From contig JBKJRD010000068.1 of NCBI GenBank assembly GCA_046594885.1, positions 1 to 17,951 on the forward strand: DNA of 17,951 bases, written 5' to 3'. Each line of letters starts with the position of its first letter. Within the stretch, counting starts at the first letter, position 1. This document shows, piece by piece, positions 1-8,061 of this stretch. Position numbers and translations under genes: made by a program. The notes under the pieces are model-generated. The model had not been told where the DNA came from. It saw only the letters and a list, made by a program, of their open reading frames with translations, and searched no databases. The DNA comes from Methylotenera_A sp046594885. Lineage in GTDB: Bacteria > Pseudomonadota > Gammaproteobacteria > Burkholderiales > Methylophilaceae.

Positions 1-872
1 TGGCGGCCTTAGTCGTTTCCATCGCTTCCACAATCGTTTTTGATCAGCAGCGATTCATCAATCGCTTAGATAATCATTTCTCAGCCACGCAAGCACGTTG
101 GATAGCTGAGGGCTCTATTCACTGGTCGCGCGCCATTTTGGCAGAAGATGCCAAGAGCGGGCCAGTTGACCACTTAAAAGAAAATTGGGCGATTAGACTT
201 CCATTCACGCCAGTTGAGGGCGGCAGTATTCGTGGGTTTATTACGGATGAACAACAGTTTTGTAACCTAAACAACGTTACGCAAGCTGTAACTAGCAATC
301 GTGAAGGTAGTGAATTTTTCAAGCGATTATTCACTTCTTTAAATATAAGCACAAGCGCTCTAGATACATTAATAGATTGGGTCGATGCGGATTCTGATGT
401 CACTTATCCCTATGGATCAGAGGATGCGCACTATTTAACCCAGCCTATACCCTATCGTACTGGCAATTTTCCTTTAACTGAGATTGGTAATTTAACCCGC
501 GTGCAGGGGTTTTCTAAAGAAAATATTCTGCGGCTTAAACAATATTGCGTTGTGCTGCCTGAGCAAACGTCTGTCAATATTAATACAGTATCTTTGGAGT
601 TGTTAGGGTTGATGTTGCCAGAACTGTCTGATTATGACCTGCAGAGTATTATCGCAGCAAGAAATTTACGTCCTATTGAAAATCTTGCACAGATCAATCA
701 ACAGTTGATACAAAAAAAAATCACTTTGAATGAAAACGAATTTTCAGTAGGCAGCCGTTATTTTTTAGTTACTAGCCAGTCCCAGTTCGAAAAGAGTACA
801 ATTAGGGTAGAAAGCCTCCTTAAGCGTGATGAGGATGGATGGCCACAATTGATTTGGAAAAGATACCGTTGA
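1..872 (+). CDS. gspK: T2SS minor pseudopilin GspK (5' end cut by window)
   Basis: GspK is the large minor pseudopilin that caps the tip of the periplasmic pseudopilus with GspI and GspJ. The reading frame is open from base 3, so the gene starts before the window and the TTG near 138 is only an internal codon. The first visible residues (ALVVSIAST) are the end of the hydrophobic pseudopilin helix. They are followed by the family segments AEGSIHWSRAIL, a P-T-P-V-E-G-G stretch, and DWVDADSDV...GSEDAHY, which matches the conserved acidic region of GspK. Later come NLTRVQGF and VNINTVS, the helix-hairpin-like repeats seen in this family. Only the prepilin-peptidase site and perhaps 20 N-terminal residues are missing. 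The 3' end overlaps gspL. Order and overlap indicate one operon with gspL-M-N and, upstream, presumably gspG-J. The assignment is secure. Confidence 0.93.
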   Translation, partial: AALVVSIASTIVFDQQRFINRLDNHFSATQARWIAEGSIHWSRAILAEDAKSGPVDHLKENWAIRLPFTPVEGGSIRGFITDEQQFCNLNNVTQAVTSNREGSEFFKRLFTSLNISTSALDTLIDWVDADSDVTYPYGSEDAHYLTQPIPYRTGNFPLTEIGNLTRVQGFSKENILRLKQYCVVLPEQTSVNINTVSLELLGLMLPELSDYDLQSIIAARNLRPIENLAQINQQLIQKKITLNENEFSVGSRYFLVTSQSQFEKSTIRVESLLKRDEDGWPQLIWKRYR

Positions 873-2086
873 CGACCCTGCGCCTTATGATTCTCAGCAC
901 ATGGGAAGCTTACCAAGACAGTTGCGAATGGGTGATTTTAGACCGTCAATCTAAAATAATTCGTCGAGGAAAAGATTTACTGGATGCACTTCCGCAATGC
1001 AATGAAGTAGAAGTCGTTGTTCCTGCCTCCATGGTCAGTTTTTTAAGGGCAGCATTACCACCTGGCAATCAGACTAAAATACTAAGTGCACTGGCATTTT
1101 TAGTAGAAGAGGGATTGATTACTGCTCCAGAAGATACGCACGCAGTTCTTGCAGAGCAATCTAACGCGTTGGCAGTGATTGCGATAATTCAAAAGTCATG
1201 GGTAAAAAGACAATTAGAAAAATTAGCGCGTGTGGGTATTTTTCCAGTCAGAATGTTTCCAGAAACGCTATTGCCACCTTTACCAGACAAAGGTTGGGCT
1301 ATGGTGTGTAGAGGTCAAGAAAGCTTCATAAGAACTAGTGCAGCGCAAGGATTTCCAGTCGATGTAGATGTTAACAATTATTCAGCACCATTTTTACTGA
1401 CATTAGCCTTGGAACAATGTGAGCCTGAGAATCGACCAACTAATATTGCAATTTACGGTGAGCTAATTTCTCATACTGCTGAGTGGGAAACTACGTTAGA
1501 TTTATTGTTAGTACGCCCAGCCCAGCAGGAGTGGTTCGTAAGCTCAGCTAAACCCACATGGAATTTGCTGCAGGGTGAATTTCAGCCATCAGGTGGCACA
1601 CTGCGTCGCTTGAGTGCTTTTAGACCTCTTATAATCACCTTAGCAGCTTTAATTGCATTACAGTTCACTTTAACATTATTGGATTTTGCGCTAAAGTCCA
1701 ATGAAAATCGCTTATTAAATCAAGCAATGCTGACACAATATAAAGCGACTTTTCCAAATGCTAATACAGTGGTGGACGCACCATTGCAAATGCAACGCAG
1801 TTTGGAAGAGTTGAAACATGGGTTGGGTGAGCGTGGCGATACAGATTTCATATCATTGCTGGACAAGGTGACGGGCAGTATTGGCGTAGTCTCAACTGAA
1901 AGGCTTCAAAGTATGAAATATCAAAATAATAAGCTGATATTGAGCCTGTTAGCACCTGACATGGAATACGCGGAAGCAATGCGCAAACGGTTAACAGATG
2001 CTGGCATACCAGCCTCCATTGAGGCACCGCGCAAAACAGAACAAGGTTTAGAATTTCAGCTATCAGTAAGTGCTAGTACCTTATGA
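839..2086 (+). CDS. gspL: T2SS inner-membrane platform protein GspL
   Basis: GspL is a bitopic inner-membrane protein whose cytoplasmic domain recruits the ATPase GspE and whose periplasmic domain pairs with GspM. The 415-residue product has a long N-terminal cytoplasmic (actin-like) region including VEVVVPASMVSFLRAALPP. A single membrane helix lies at about residues 263-283, and a periplasmic ferredoxin-like domain follows it (residues about 310-415). The start is uncertain. ATG 839 overlaps gspK by 34 bases and has GAGG four bases upstream. An in-frame TTG at 869 overlaps the gspK stop as TTGA and has GGAAAAG six bases upstream, which would be classic coupling. The family usually begins close to the TLRL segment, and both starts lie near it. 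The end overlaps gspM by four bases (ATGA). The identification is firm from the architecture and its place between gspK and gspM. Confidence 0.9.
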   Translation: MATIDLEKIPLTTLRLMILSTWEAYQDSCEWVILDRQSKIIRRGKDLLDALPQCNEVEVVVPASMVSFLRAALPPGNQTKILSALAFLVEEGLITAPEDTHAVLAEQSNALAVIAIIQKSWVKRQLEKLARVGIFPVRMFPETLLPPLPDKGWAMVCRGQESFIRTSAAQGFPVDVDVNNYSAPFLLTLALEQCEPENRPTNIAIYGELISHTAEWETTLDLLLVRPAQQEWFVSSAKPTWNLLQGEFQPSGGTLRRLSAFRPLIITLAALIALQFTLTLLDFALKSNENRLLNQAMLTQYKATFPNANTVVDAPLQMQRSLEELKHGLGERGDTDFISLLDKVTGSIGVVSTERLQSMKYQNNKLILSLLAPDMEYAEAMRKRLTDAGIPASIEAPRKTEQGLEFQLSVSASTL

Positions 2087-2577
2087 AAGATCAGCTAATC
2101 GCCCGCTGGCTGGCTTATTCTCAAAAAGAACAATATTTTCTTAAAGTATTTGCTTTTTTACTGCTCTGTACAGTGTTTTATGCGCTGCTATGGCTTCCTG
2201 TGCAGCAAGGTCGTACCCGATTAGAACAAGTAATTCCTGAAAAAAAAGCCAAACTGATACAAATGCGATTGCAAGCGCAAGATATTGAGCGCTTGCGTGG
2301 GCAGTTTAAATCAGTACGCAGCACATCTGCTAGCGTAAAGGCAATCATAGATTTTTCTGCAAACCTTAATGCCATGACACCAGTTTACACAAATACCTCC
2401 CCAAATGATGGTAAACAAATAGAGATTACACTCACGCAGGTTAATTTTGACAACTGGCTTAAGTGGCTAGAGTCTTTACAAAGTCAATATCATATACGTG
2501 TGCAATTTTGCCAAATTATGCCCAGTGCATCGCGTGGCTTAGTTAATATCAACGCGGTCTTAACAACGCCAGAGTAA
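2083..2577 (+). CDS. gspM: T2SS inner-membrane protein GspM
   Basis: GspM is a small bitopic assembly-platform protein that stabilises GspL and binds it through a periplasmic ferredoxin-like fold. The product is 164 residues, the usual size. It has a short cytoplasmic N-terminus, one membrane helix at about residues 19-38 (LKVFAFLLLCTVFYALLWLP), a charged coiled-coil-like stretch (about 45-75, with EKKAKLIQMRLQAQDIERLR) and a C-terminal domain ending in VNINAVLTTP. The motif FDNWLKWLESL near residues 142-152 is typical of GspM. The start codon shares ATGA with the gspL stop, implying translational coupling, and gspN begins eight bases after its stop. Sequence conservation in GspM is low, so the call rests on topology, length and synteny together. 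Confidence 0.9.
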   Translation: MKDQLIARWLAYSQKEQYFLKVFAFLLLCTVFYALLWLPVQQGRTRLEQVIPEKKAKLIQMRLQAQDIERLRGQFKSVRSTSASVKAIIDFSANLNAMTPVYTNTSPNDGKQIEITLTQVNFDNWLKWLESLQSQYHIRVQFCQIMPSASRGLVNINAVLTTPE

Positions 2578-2585
2578 ATGTCACT

Positions 2586-3332
2586 ATGAAACGTCTCTAC
2601 TTGATTGGTGCTATAAGTTATTGCTTATTCCTATTAGTCTATGCACCAGCTCAGTTAATGAGCGTTGCACTAAAGAAACTGAGCAGTGACTGGGTGGGCT
2701 TAGCAGGCGCACAGGGCAGTTTTTGGCATGGAAGCGCCAATATAATACTCCGTAATGCAGGCAATAAAGCTGATTCACTTGACATTGGTCATGCATCTTG
2801 GAATATACAGCCGCTTCAGTTACTTGTGGGCAAATTAAGTACTAGCATTACATGGAATCAAGGCACGCCTTTTTGGGTAACACTGGATAGGTCGCGTTTA
2901 AATATTGAGCATGCCAAATTTATGATGACCACTGAAATAATTTCTGCATTAGTGCCCAGTTTAAAAGCCGCTCAGCTGGGTGGAAAATTAACCGTGAATT
3001 GTGATAATTTTTCATTAACGCGTAACGAGACTTTGGGTCAGTTCTATATTGATTGGAATCAAGCTAGCTCACTGTTAAGTACAGTTAATCCTTTAGGTAG
3101 CTATCAAGCTAAAATTGCAGGCGAAGGTAATTCGATTGGTATTGCGCTCATTACCCTAAGTGAGGGCCCGCTCATCATACATGGCAATGGGCGTTGGGTA
3201 AAAACCGAAGGTCTGCATTTTGAAGGTACAGCTGAAGCTCAGCCGGCTGCCAAATTAAACTTGCAAGCACTACTGCGGGTGCTAGGCAACGAAACTAACG
3301 CTGGTAGTGGACGCTATGAGCTGAGCTTTTAA
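2586..3332 (+). CDS. gspN: T2SS accessory protein GspN
   Basis: GspN is an accessory T2SS protein found in only some systems. Its exact role is unsettled, but it is an inner-membrane-anchored protein that lies at the end of many gsp operons. The product is 248 residues with an N-terminal signal anchor at about residues 5-27, then the family segments LSSDWVGLAGAQGSFWHGSA and ASWNIQPLQLLVGKLS. The C-terminal part (GRWVKTEGLHFEGTAEAQPAAKLNLQALLRVLG) is the conserved end of the T2SSN family. It starts eight bases after the gspM stop with no strong Shine-Dalgarno sequence, so it is probably read through from gspM. It is the last gene of the tight K-L-M-N block; a gap of about 290 bp follows. Confidence 0.9.
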   Translation: MKRLYLIGAISYCLFLLVYAPAQLMSVALKKLSSDWVGLAGAQGSFWHGSANIILRNAGNKADSLDIGHASWNIQPLQLLVGKLSTSITWNQGTPFWVTLDRSRLNIEHAKFMMTTEIISALVPSLKAAQLGGKLTVNCDNFSLTRNETLGQFYIDWNQASSLLSTVNPLGSYQAKIAGEGNSIGIALITLSEGPLIIHGNGRWVKTEGLHFEGTAEAQPAAKLNLQALLRVLGNETNAGSGRYELSF

Positions 3333-3622
3333 GAGAATAGATGACTGGGCTGTCTAATTAGTAACACTTAACTCGTACTGCCCATGTCGGCTGTAAGGAT
3401 TTATTTTGATTCATCCATTACATGCAATGTCATTTTGCTAATAGTTGAGTACCATCAATGCAGTAGTTTGATGTGCCGTTTAATTTTTGCATGCTTATTT
3501 TACCTTGTGAGCACTAAACAAGTATAAGTTTATGTTTTGTGAAGTTACGTTTGATGCGGTTACAAAAGATTGTGGCAATTTATCACATTTAGTAAGTTAA
3601 GAATTTTTGGAGTGATTTTTGA
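3333..3622. other. gspN-gspC intergenic region
   Basis: This 290-bp AT-rich gap breaks the otherwise tight gsp gene block. I see no open frame of note and no hairpin followed by a T-run that would end the gspKLMN transcript. A weak promoter-like pair (TTGTGA at 3505-3510 and TTTATG at 3529-3534, spacer 18) could serve gspC, but the -10 match is poor. GGAG at 3609-3612 is the likely gspC ribosome binding site, ten bases before the ATG. Confidence 0.4.
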
Positions 3623-4126
3623 ATGAAGCTAAATGCTAATCCATCTAAAATACTATTTGAAAAAAAATGGCCAGATTTATTGGCGGGGCTGTTGCATGTT
3701 CTTTTATTCATATTAGGCGGATTAATGTTAGCACGCTGGACTTGGCTTTTTTTAGCACCGGATTCAGTCGAATTGCCACCCAAAACGGAGCAGGCGAACA
3801 CAATGCAGTTAACCACCTTGCTTGACGCACATTGGTTTACACCAACGAGTGGCCGTGTCGTGACAGCGCCGCCACCTGTTAATTTTAAATTAGTAGGGAT
3901 TTATGCACCTTTGAACGGTAGGCATGGTTTCGCAGTGTTTAATTTAGTGAATGGCAAACAACGTGCAGTGTTGTTACATCAAGAAATTACTACAGGCATT
4001 AACCTGCTAGCCATAGGGCCAAACGGTGTTCAAGTAGGAGAAGAAGGTAATCTGCAGACATTAAGTTTAGAATCAAATTCATTAATTAATACCCAACCTT
4101 TGAAATCAGATGTGATTTCAAAATAG
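3623..4126 (+). CDS. gspC: T2SS clamp protein GspC (short form, no PDZ)
   Basis: GspC is a bitopic inner-membrane protein whose periplasmic homology-region domain binds the N0 domain of the GspD secretin, linking inner and outer membranes. The product is 167 residues: a short cytoplasmic tail, one membrane helix at about 19-44, a proline-rich linker (VELPPKTE), and an HR-type domain from about 65 to 150 containing VNFKLVGIYAPL, a hydrophobic beta stretch, and QRAVLLHQEITTGINLLAIGPNGVQV. There is no room for the C-terminal PDZ domain of the roughly 270-residue enterobacterial proteins, so this is the short type seen in many other proteobacteria. GGAG sits ten bases before the ATG. It is separated from gspN by about 290 bp and converges on gspD. 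Its stop codon lies inside a tandem pair of perfect inverted repeats. The name is well supported by domain layout and location. Confidence 0.87.
   Translation: MKLNANPSKILFEKKWPDLLAGLLHVLLFILGGLMLARWTWLFLAPDSVELPPKTEQANTMQLTTLLDAHWFTPTSGRVVTAPPPVNFKLVGIYAPLNGRHGFAVFNLVNGKQRAVLLHQEITTGINLLAIGPNGVQVGEEGNLQTLSLESNSLINTQPLKSDVISK
4099..4122. repeat. Perfect inverted repeat at the gspC 3' end (arm 10, loop 4)
   Basis: TTTGAAATCA at 4099-4108 is followed by GATG and then its exact reverse complement TGATTTCAAA at 4113-4122. The repeat lies inside the last codons of gspC. It is immediately followed by, and shares two bases with, a second inverted repeat. It could form a 3'-end hairpin protecting or ending the gspC message. 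There is no G+C-rich stem or clear T-tract, so a terminator role is only possible. Confidence 0.6.
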
Positions 4127-4141
4127 TTTATAAAACTATTT
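4121..4141. repeat. Perfect inverted repeat spanning the gspC stop (arm 9, loop 3)
   Basis: AAATAGTTT at 4121-4129 and AAACTATTT at 4133-4141 are exact reverse complements around ATA. The gspC stop codon TAG (4124-4126) is in the left arm. The stem is almost all A/T and no T-run follows on either strand, so it is a weak terminator candidate at best. Its position between two convergent genes fits a bidirectional 3'-end element. Confidence 0.55.
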
Positions 4142-4255
4142 CAAACTTAAGCTTATGCTAATACAACATTAACATTTTGTAGCTTAGTTTAGACTTTACT
4201 TAATAATCGAAAAAATAAGTGGAATAATAATTTTACTTAGAGAGTTCTGGATTGT

Positions 4256-6340
4256 TTATTTTTTCATCGCTGGTGTGATATTGAGTTTACGCTCAAAACG
4301 ATCAGGCAAAGTTAGTTCAGGCGTATCAGGCAAGGGCCATATTTTCGACGGAGTAATAGCCTTTTGTTGCTGGATGATGTAGTCATAACGATCATTACTC
4401 ACTGCGGAGGAAGATTCAGGGTTACGCATAACATACGGGCGTAAAAACACCATTAGATTGGTTTTTTTATGGGCTCTACCTACAGTACGGAATAATGCAC
4501 CTAAGCCTGGGATATCACCAAGAAAAGGGACTTTTTCAACGTTATCAGAAATACGATCTTCTATTAAGCCACCAAGCACAATAATACTGCCATCATCTAC
4601 CAGTACGGAGGTATCAATAGAACGTTTGTTCGTCGTGATACCGGCACTGCCAGTAGCATCCAACACACTAGAGACCTCTTGGTGTATTTGCAACTTAACG
4701 GTATTACCCTCTGAAATCTGCGGTTTGACTTTTAAGGTCAAACCGACGTCTTGTCGCTCAATGGTTTGAAACGGAATGACGGAGGCTATTGTACCAGTCT
4801 GGGCAAATTGCCCAGTGACAAACGGAACATTTTGACCAATAACGATTTTGGCTTCTTCGTTATCAAGCATCAGCAGGTTTGGTTTGGAAAGAATATTCGC
4901 ATTGGCGTTCGTTTCAAGCGCGTGTGCCAATAAACCTAAATTAGCTACTTCTCCAATGCCGGGTATATTTACTTTCCCCCTTAATATGCCGATATTCAAG
5001 CCGCTACCTGCAGATGCAATATTACTTGCTACGCCCAAAATATTGCCGCCTCGGTTAAATTTAGTCCCACCGAACCCTTGTACATTGCCTCTATTGAGCG
5101 TTCCCTCACCAAATGCCTCTAAATTTTGCCACTGTATGCCAAACTCAGAAGCTTTATCAGTAGATATCTCTGCAATCAACGCTTCGACATACAGTTGCGC
5201 ACGACGCATATCTAGTTTGTCTATTACGCCTCGCAACATATTAAACACATTATCTGGCGCTGTAATAAGCAGGGAGTTTGTGGCAGCATCTGCTTGTATC
5301 ATGTCATTTTGTTGTGTAGAGGCAAGGTTAGAAAAAGGGGGGTTAATATTGGCTTGATTAATAGGCTGCGTAGTAATGACGTTCTTAGGAACATCGCCAT
5401 TGACAATTGGCTGTGAAGTAATAGTGGTTGATGTTGAAGCAAGTGTAGTCTGAGAGGTATTGCCCGACATCAATGCGCTCAGTGTAACGGCAAGCTTTGT
5501 AGAGTCAGCATTTTTTAAATATACAACATGGATTGAACTGCCAGCATTGGTTTGCACATCTAGCTGCTCGATTAACTTAGCAGCACGTGTAATCAAAGAC
5601 TGGTTTTCCGCATGTAAAATGACCGCGTTTGATCGCGAGTCCGCAACTGCTAAAATTCGTCTGCTAGGGTCGGCAGCGTTTGCAGTATCCGCCAGCAAGC
5701 GGTTAATGGTTTGAGCGACATCTACAGCAGAGGCGAATTTAAGACTTATCAGCACATTTTCTGCTTGTGATGGCCTATCGATAGTTTCGATTAATTTAAC
5801 AATCTTATTCAAATTATCTGCATAATCAGTCACGATTAATGCATTACTGCTCGGATACGCAGTTACTACACTGTTAAGAGATAGTAATGGTTTCACCACA
5901 TTAACAAGTTGACCCACGCTTTCGTATTTAAGTACATATACTTGGGTCACAATTTGCCCAGCTGATTGTCTACCAGATATCATACGCGGCGTAAACTTAC
6001 CTTTAGCATCTACCTCAGGAACAATAGAAATGTAACCATTTTCTTCCACAGCCGCAAAACCCTGTACTCTAAGGGCGGACAGCATTATTTGATAAGTTAA
6101 TGCTCTGGGAACGGGTTTCGCCGTGTTGATGCTAATTGTGCCTTTTACTCTTGGGTCAAGCAGGAAATTTTTATTGGTGATTTGTCCGATTGCTTTTATG
6201 ACGGACTCAATATCAGCATTGACAAAATTCAGTGACACATTATCTTCAGTCACTATTACACTATTTTCTTCTGCAAAAATGCTCATACTCGATAAGAGTA
6301 AGCTTACAAAAACGATTATCTGCAAAAATTGCTTTTTCAT
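4256..6340 (-). CDS. gspD: T2SS outer-membrane secretin GspD
   Basis: GspD forms the multimeric outer-membrane channel through which folded substrates leave the periplasm. The 694-residue product has a signal peptide ending near FA|EE (about residue 23). The N0 domain follows at about 28-110 (LNFVNADIESVIKAIGQ), then N1 (about 130-190), N2 (about 195-265) and N3 (about 270-380). N3 is interrupted by a long Ser/Thr/Asn-rich insert. The secretin core (about 385-625) carries VPFVTGQ, QDVGLTLKVKPQI, DDGSIIVLGGLIED and the signature VPFLGDIPGLGALFR. A tail of about 65 residues follows, in the place where a pilotin-binding region may lie. Unusually, the gene is on the opposite strand to every other gsp gene here, convergent with gspC and divergent from gspE, so it must have its own promoter. 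No clear Shine-Dalgarno sequence precedes its ATG. The identity is certain. Confidence 0.96.
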   Translation of the reverse strand: MKKQFLQIIVFVSLLLSSMSIFAEENSVIVTEDNVSLNFVNADIESVIKAIGQITNKNFLLDPRVKGTISINTAKPVPRALTYQIMLSALRVQGFAAVEENGYISIVPEVDAKGKFTPRMISGRQSAGQIVTQVYVLKYESVGQLVNVVKPLLSLNSVVTAYPSSNALIVTDYADNLNKIVKLIETIDRPSQAENVLISLKFASAVDVAQTINRLLADTANAADPSRRILAVADSRSNAVILHAENQSLITRAAKLIEQLDVQTNAGSSIHVVYLKNADSTKLAVTLSALMSGNTSQTTLASTSTTITSQPIVNGDVPKNVITTQPINQANINPPFSNLASTQQNDMIQADAATNSLLITAPDNVFNMLRGVIDKLDMRRAQLYVEALIAEISTDKASEFGIQWQNLEAFGEGTLNRGNVQGFGGTKFNRGGNILGVASNIASAGSGLNIGILRGKVNIPGIGEVANLGLLAHALETNANANILSKPNLLMLDNEEAKIVIGQNVPFVTGQFAQTGTIASVIPFQTIERQDVGLTLKVKPQISEGNTVKLQIHQEVSSVLDATGSAGITTNKRSIDTSVLVDDGSIIVLGGLIEDRISDNVEKVPFLGDIPGLGALFRTVGRAHKKTNLMVFLRPYVMRNPESSSAVSNDRYDYIIQQQKAITPSKIWPLPDTPELTLPDRFERKLNITPAMKK

Positions 6341-6568
6341 ATGTTAATGATCTATTTAAAATTTTAAGAAATGATTTTTAAGTAATCATTGCACATTACT
6401 TTAAGCCTAATTATGATTGATAGCTATTGAATAGGCTAGTAAATATTATTTACAACTAGATATGCAAATCCAAAATAAAATTTATCCCATTGTTTACTGT
6501 CTTGTGACTGGGAACTGTTAAAAAAATCAAGATGCTTAATTTCCTTGTAAAACTACTATGACTTAATT
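6341..6568. promoter_or_regulatory. Divergent gspD/gspE intergenic control region
   Basis: This 228-bp AT-rich stretch separates the divergent starts of gspD (-) and gspE (+), so it must hold both promoters. On the - strand, TTGCAT and TATTTA separated by 16 bases (centred near 6450) are a tentative gspD promoter. Near gspD there is an inverted repeat, AATGATT at 6370-6376 and AATCATT at 6384-6390 with seven bases between, and the short palindrome ATAGCTAT at 6420-6427. Either could be an operator, but AT-rich DNA yields such repeats easily. Upstream of gspE the sequence ATGACT occurs twice, at 6558 and at the true start 6569. The first opens a two-codon frame (ATG ACT TAA), and there is no Shine-Dalgarno sequence. 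Confidence 0.4.
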
Positions 6569-8056
6569 ATGACTGAATTAGATAATTTTTCCCCCACAAA
6601 ATTTGTACCTTACAGCTATGCCAAAACGCAAGGTGCATTTGTAGTATCCGTAACAAATGGCGTAGCTGTCATTTTTTTACGTGAGGGTGCTAAATTGCAA
6701 GCAATCACTGAAATTCTGCGGGTATGGCAAGGTAAATTCATCCCTAATAAAGTTTCTGCAATAGAGTATGACCGACTATTGACGGATACTTATGCTCAAG
6801 AGGGTGCTTCAAGTGCTTTCGCTGAAGATCTTGAAAATAATTTAGATTTGTCGCGCCTTATCCAAGAGTTGCCTAAGGTTGAAGATCTGCTGGAAGCTGA
6901 AGGCGATGCACCGATTATTCGTATGATTAACGCTATTTTTACACAGGCGTTGCGCGAGAGTGTGTCGGATATTCATATTGAGCCTTATGAAAATAAATCG
7001 GTAGTGCGTTTCCGTATTGATGGTACTTTGCGCAATATTGTCGAGCCGCATCGCGCATTACACGTAGCTTTAATTTCACGCATTAAAGTCATGTCACAAA
7101 TGGATATTGCTGAAAAAAGACTGCCGCAGGATGGCCGTATTACGCTTAAAATTGCTGGAAAAGTCGTCGATGTGAGGGTGTCGACTTTGCCGACTGGACA
7201 TGGTGAGCGAGTTGTGTTGCGTATCTTGGAGAAAGATGCCAAGCGACTGGATTTATCCAAGCTGGGCATGGCAGATGATACTCTGGCGAAAGTAGATATT
7301 CTGGTGCATGAGCCGCATGGAATTTTTTTGGTTACTGGACCAACCGGATCAGGTAAAACGACCACCTTGTATTCCGCAATATCTCGTCTAGATGCCAATG
7401 TGATGAATATTATGACTGTGGAAGATCCAATTGAATACGATTTGCCCCATATCTCGCAAACGCAAGTTAACCCCAAAATTAACATGAGTTTTTCTAAAGC
7501 ATTACGCTCAATTTTACGTCAAGATCCAGACGCCATCATGATTGGTGAAATACGTGACGTGGAAACCGCACAAATTGCTGTGCAATCCAGCTTGACAGGG
7601 CATTTAGTGCTTGCCACTTTGCACACCAATGATGCAGTTAGCGCAGTAACACGCTTGGTAGATATGGGTATAGAACCTTTCTTGTTGGCTTCCTCTCTTT
7701 CTGGCGTGTTAGCACAGCGATTAGTGCGTTGTTTATGCACAGATTGTCGGGTTGCCTATGAACCTGTCGCCGCCGAAGTCTCCTTATTAAAAGCTAGTCA
7801 TGCGCCTAAGTATCTTTACCGTGCAAGCGGTTGCTCAGCATGTGGTGATACTGGTTATAAAGGCCGAATCGGTATTTATGAATTATTAGTCATAGACAAT
7901 GAGATACGTCGACTGGTGCATGACCGCAATTCTGAACAGTTGATTCGGCAATATGCAAGCTCTACAGGTATGCTCGATTTGCGTCAAGACGGCGTGAGAT
8001 GGGTTGTGTCAGGCGTGACTTCCCTCGAAGAGCTACTCACTGTGACTAAAGAGTAG
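6569..8056 (+). CDS. gspE: T2SS ATPase GspE
   Basis: GspE is the cytoplasmic hexameric ATPase that powers pseudopilus assembly, docked on GspL. The product is 495 residues. A divergent N-terminal domain is followed by the conserved block from about residue 110 (EGDAPIIRMINAIF) and SDIHIEPYE. Walker A is GPTGSGKT at 257-264, and an Asp box surrounds VEDPIEY. The Walker B region is LRQDPDAIMIGEIRD, with GEIRD at 326-330, and the His box is HLVLATLHTND at 345-355. A C-terminal metal-binding tetracysteine follows: CLCTDC at 388-393 and GCSACGDTGYKGR about 30 residues later. All catalytic motifs are intact, and the zinc-type Cys motif marks the GspE/PilB class rather than PilT. The gene starts without a visible Shine-Dalgarno sequence and lies five bases before gspF. 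Confidence 0.96.
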   Translation: MTELDNFSPTKFVPYSYAKTQGAFVVSVTNGVAVIFLREGAKLQAITEILRVWQGKFIPNKVSAIEYDRLLTDTYAQEGASSAFAEDLENNLDLSRLIQELPKVEDLLEAEGDAPIIRMINAIFTQALRESVSDIHIEPYENKSVVRFRIDGTLRNIVEPHRALHVALISRIKVMSQMDIAEKRLPQDGRITLKIAGKVVDVRVSTLPTGHGERVVLRILEKDAKRLDLSKLGMADDTLAKVDILVHEPHGIFLVTGPTGSGKTTTLYSAISRLDANVMNIMTVEDPIEYDLPHISQTQVNPKINMSFSKALRSILRQDPDAIMIGEIRDVETAQIAVQSSLTGHLVLATLHTNDAVSAVTRLVDMGIEPFLLASSLSGVLAQRLVRCLCTDCRVAYEPVAAEVSLLKASHAPKYLYRASGCSACGDTGYKGRIGIYELLVIDNEIRRLVHDRNSEQLIRQYASSTGMLDLRQDGVRWVVSGVTSLEELLTVTKE

Positions 8057-8061
8057 AATTA

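Noticed and set aside
138..872. gspK starting at TTG 138 as a complete gene
   Set aside because: The frame is open to base 3 with clear GspK sequence upstream, so the gene begins outside the window.
4458..5714. Several + strand open frames of 60-170 codons across gspD
   Set aside because: They are antisense to the conserved secretin frame, show no family motifs, and are expected shadows of a well-supported gene.
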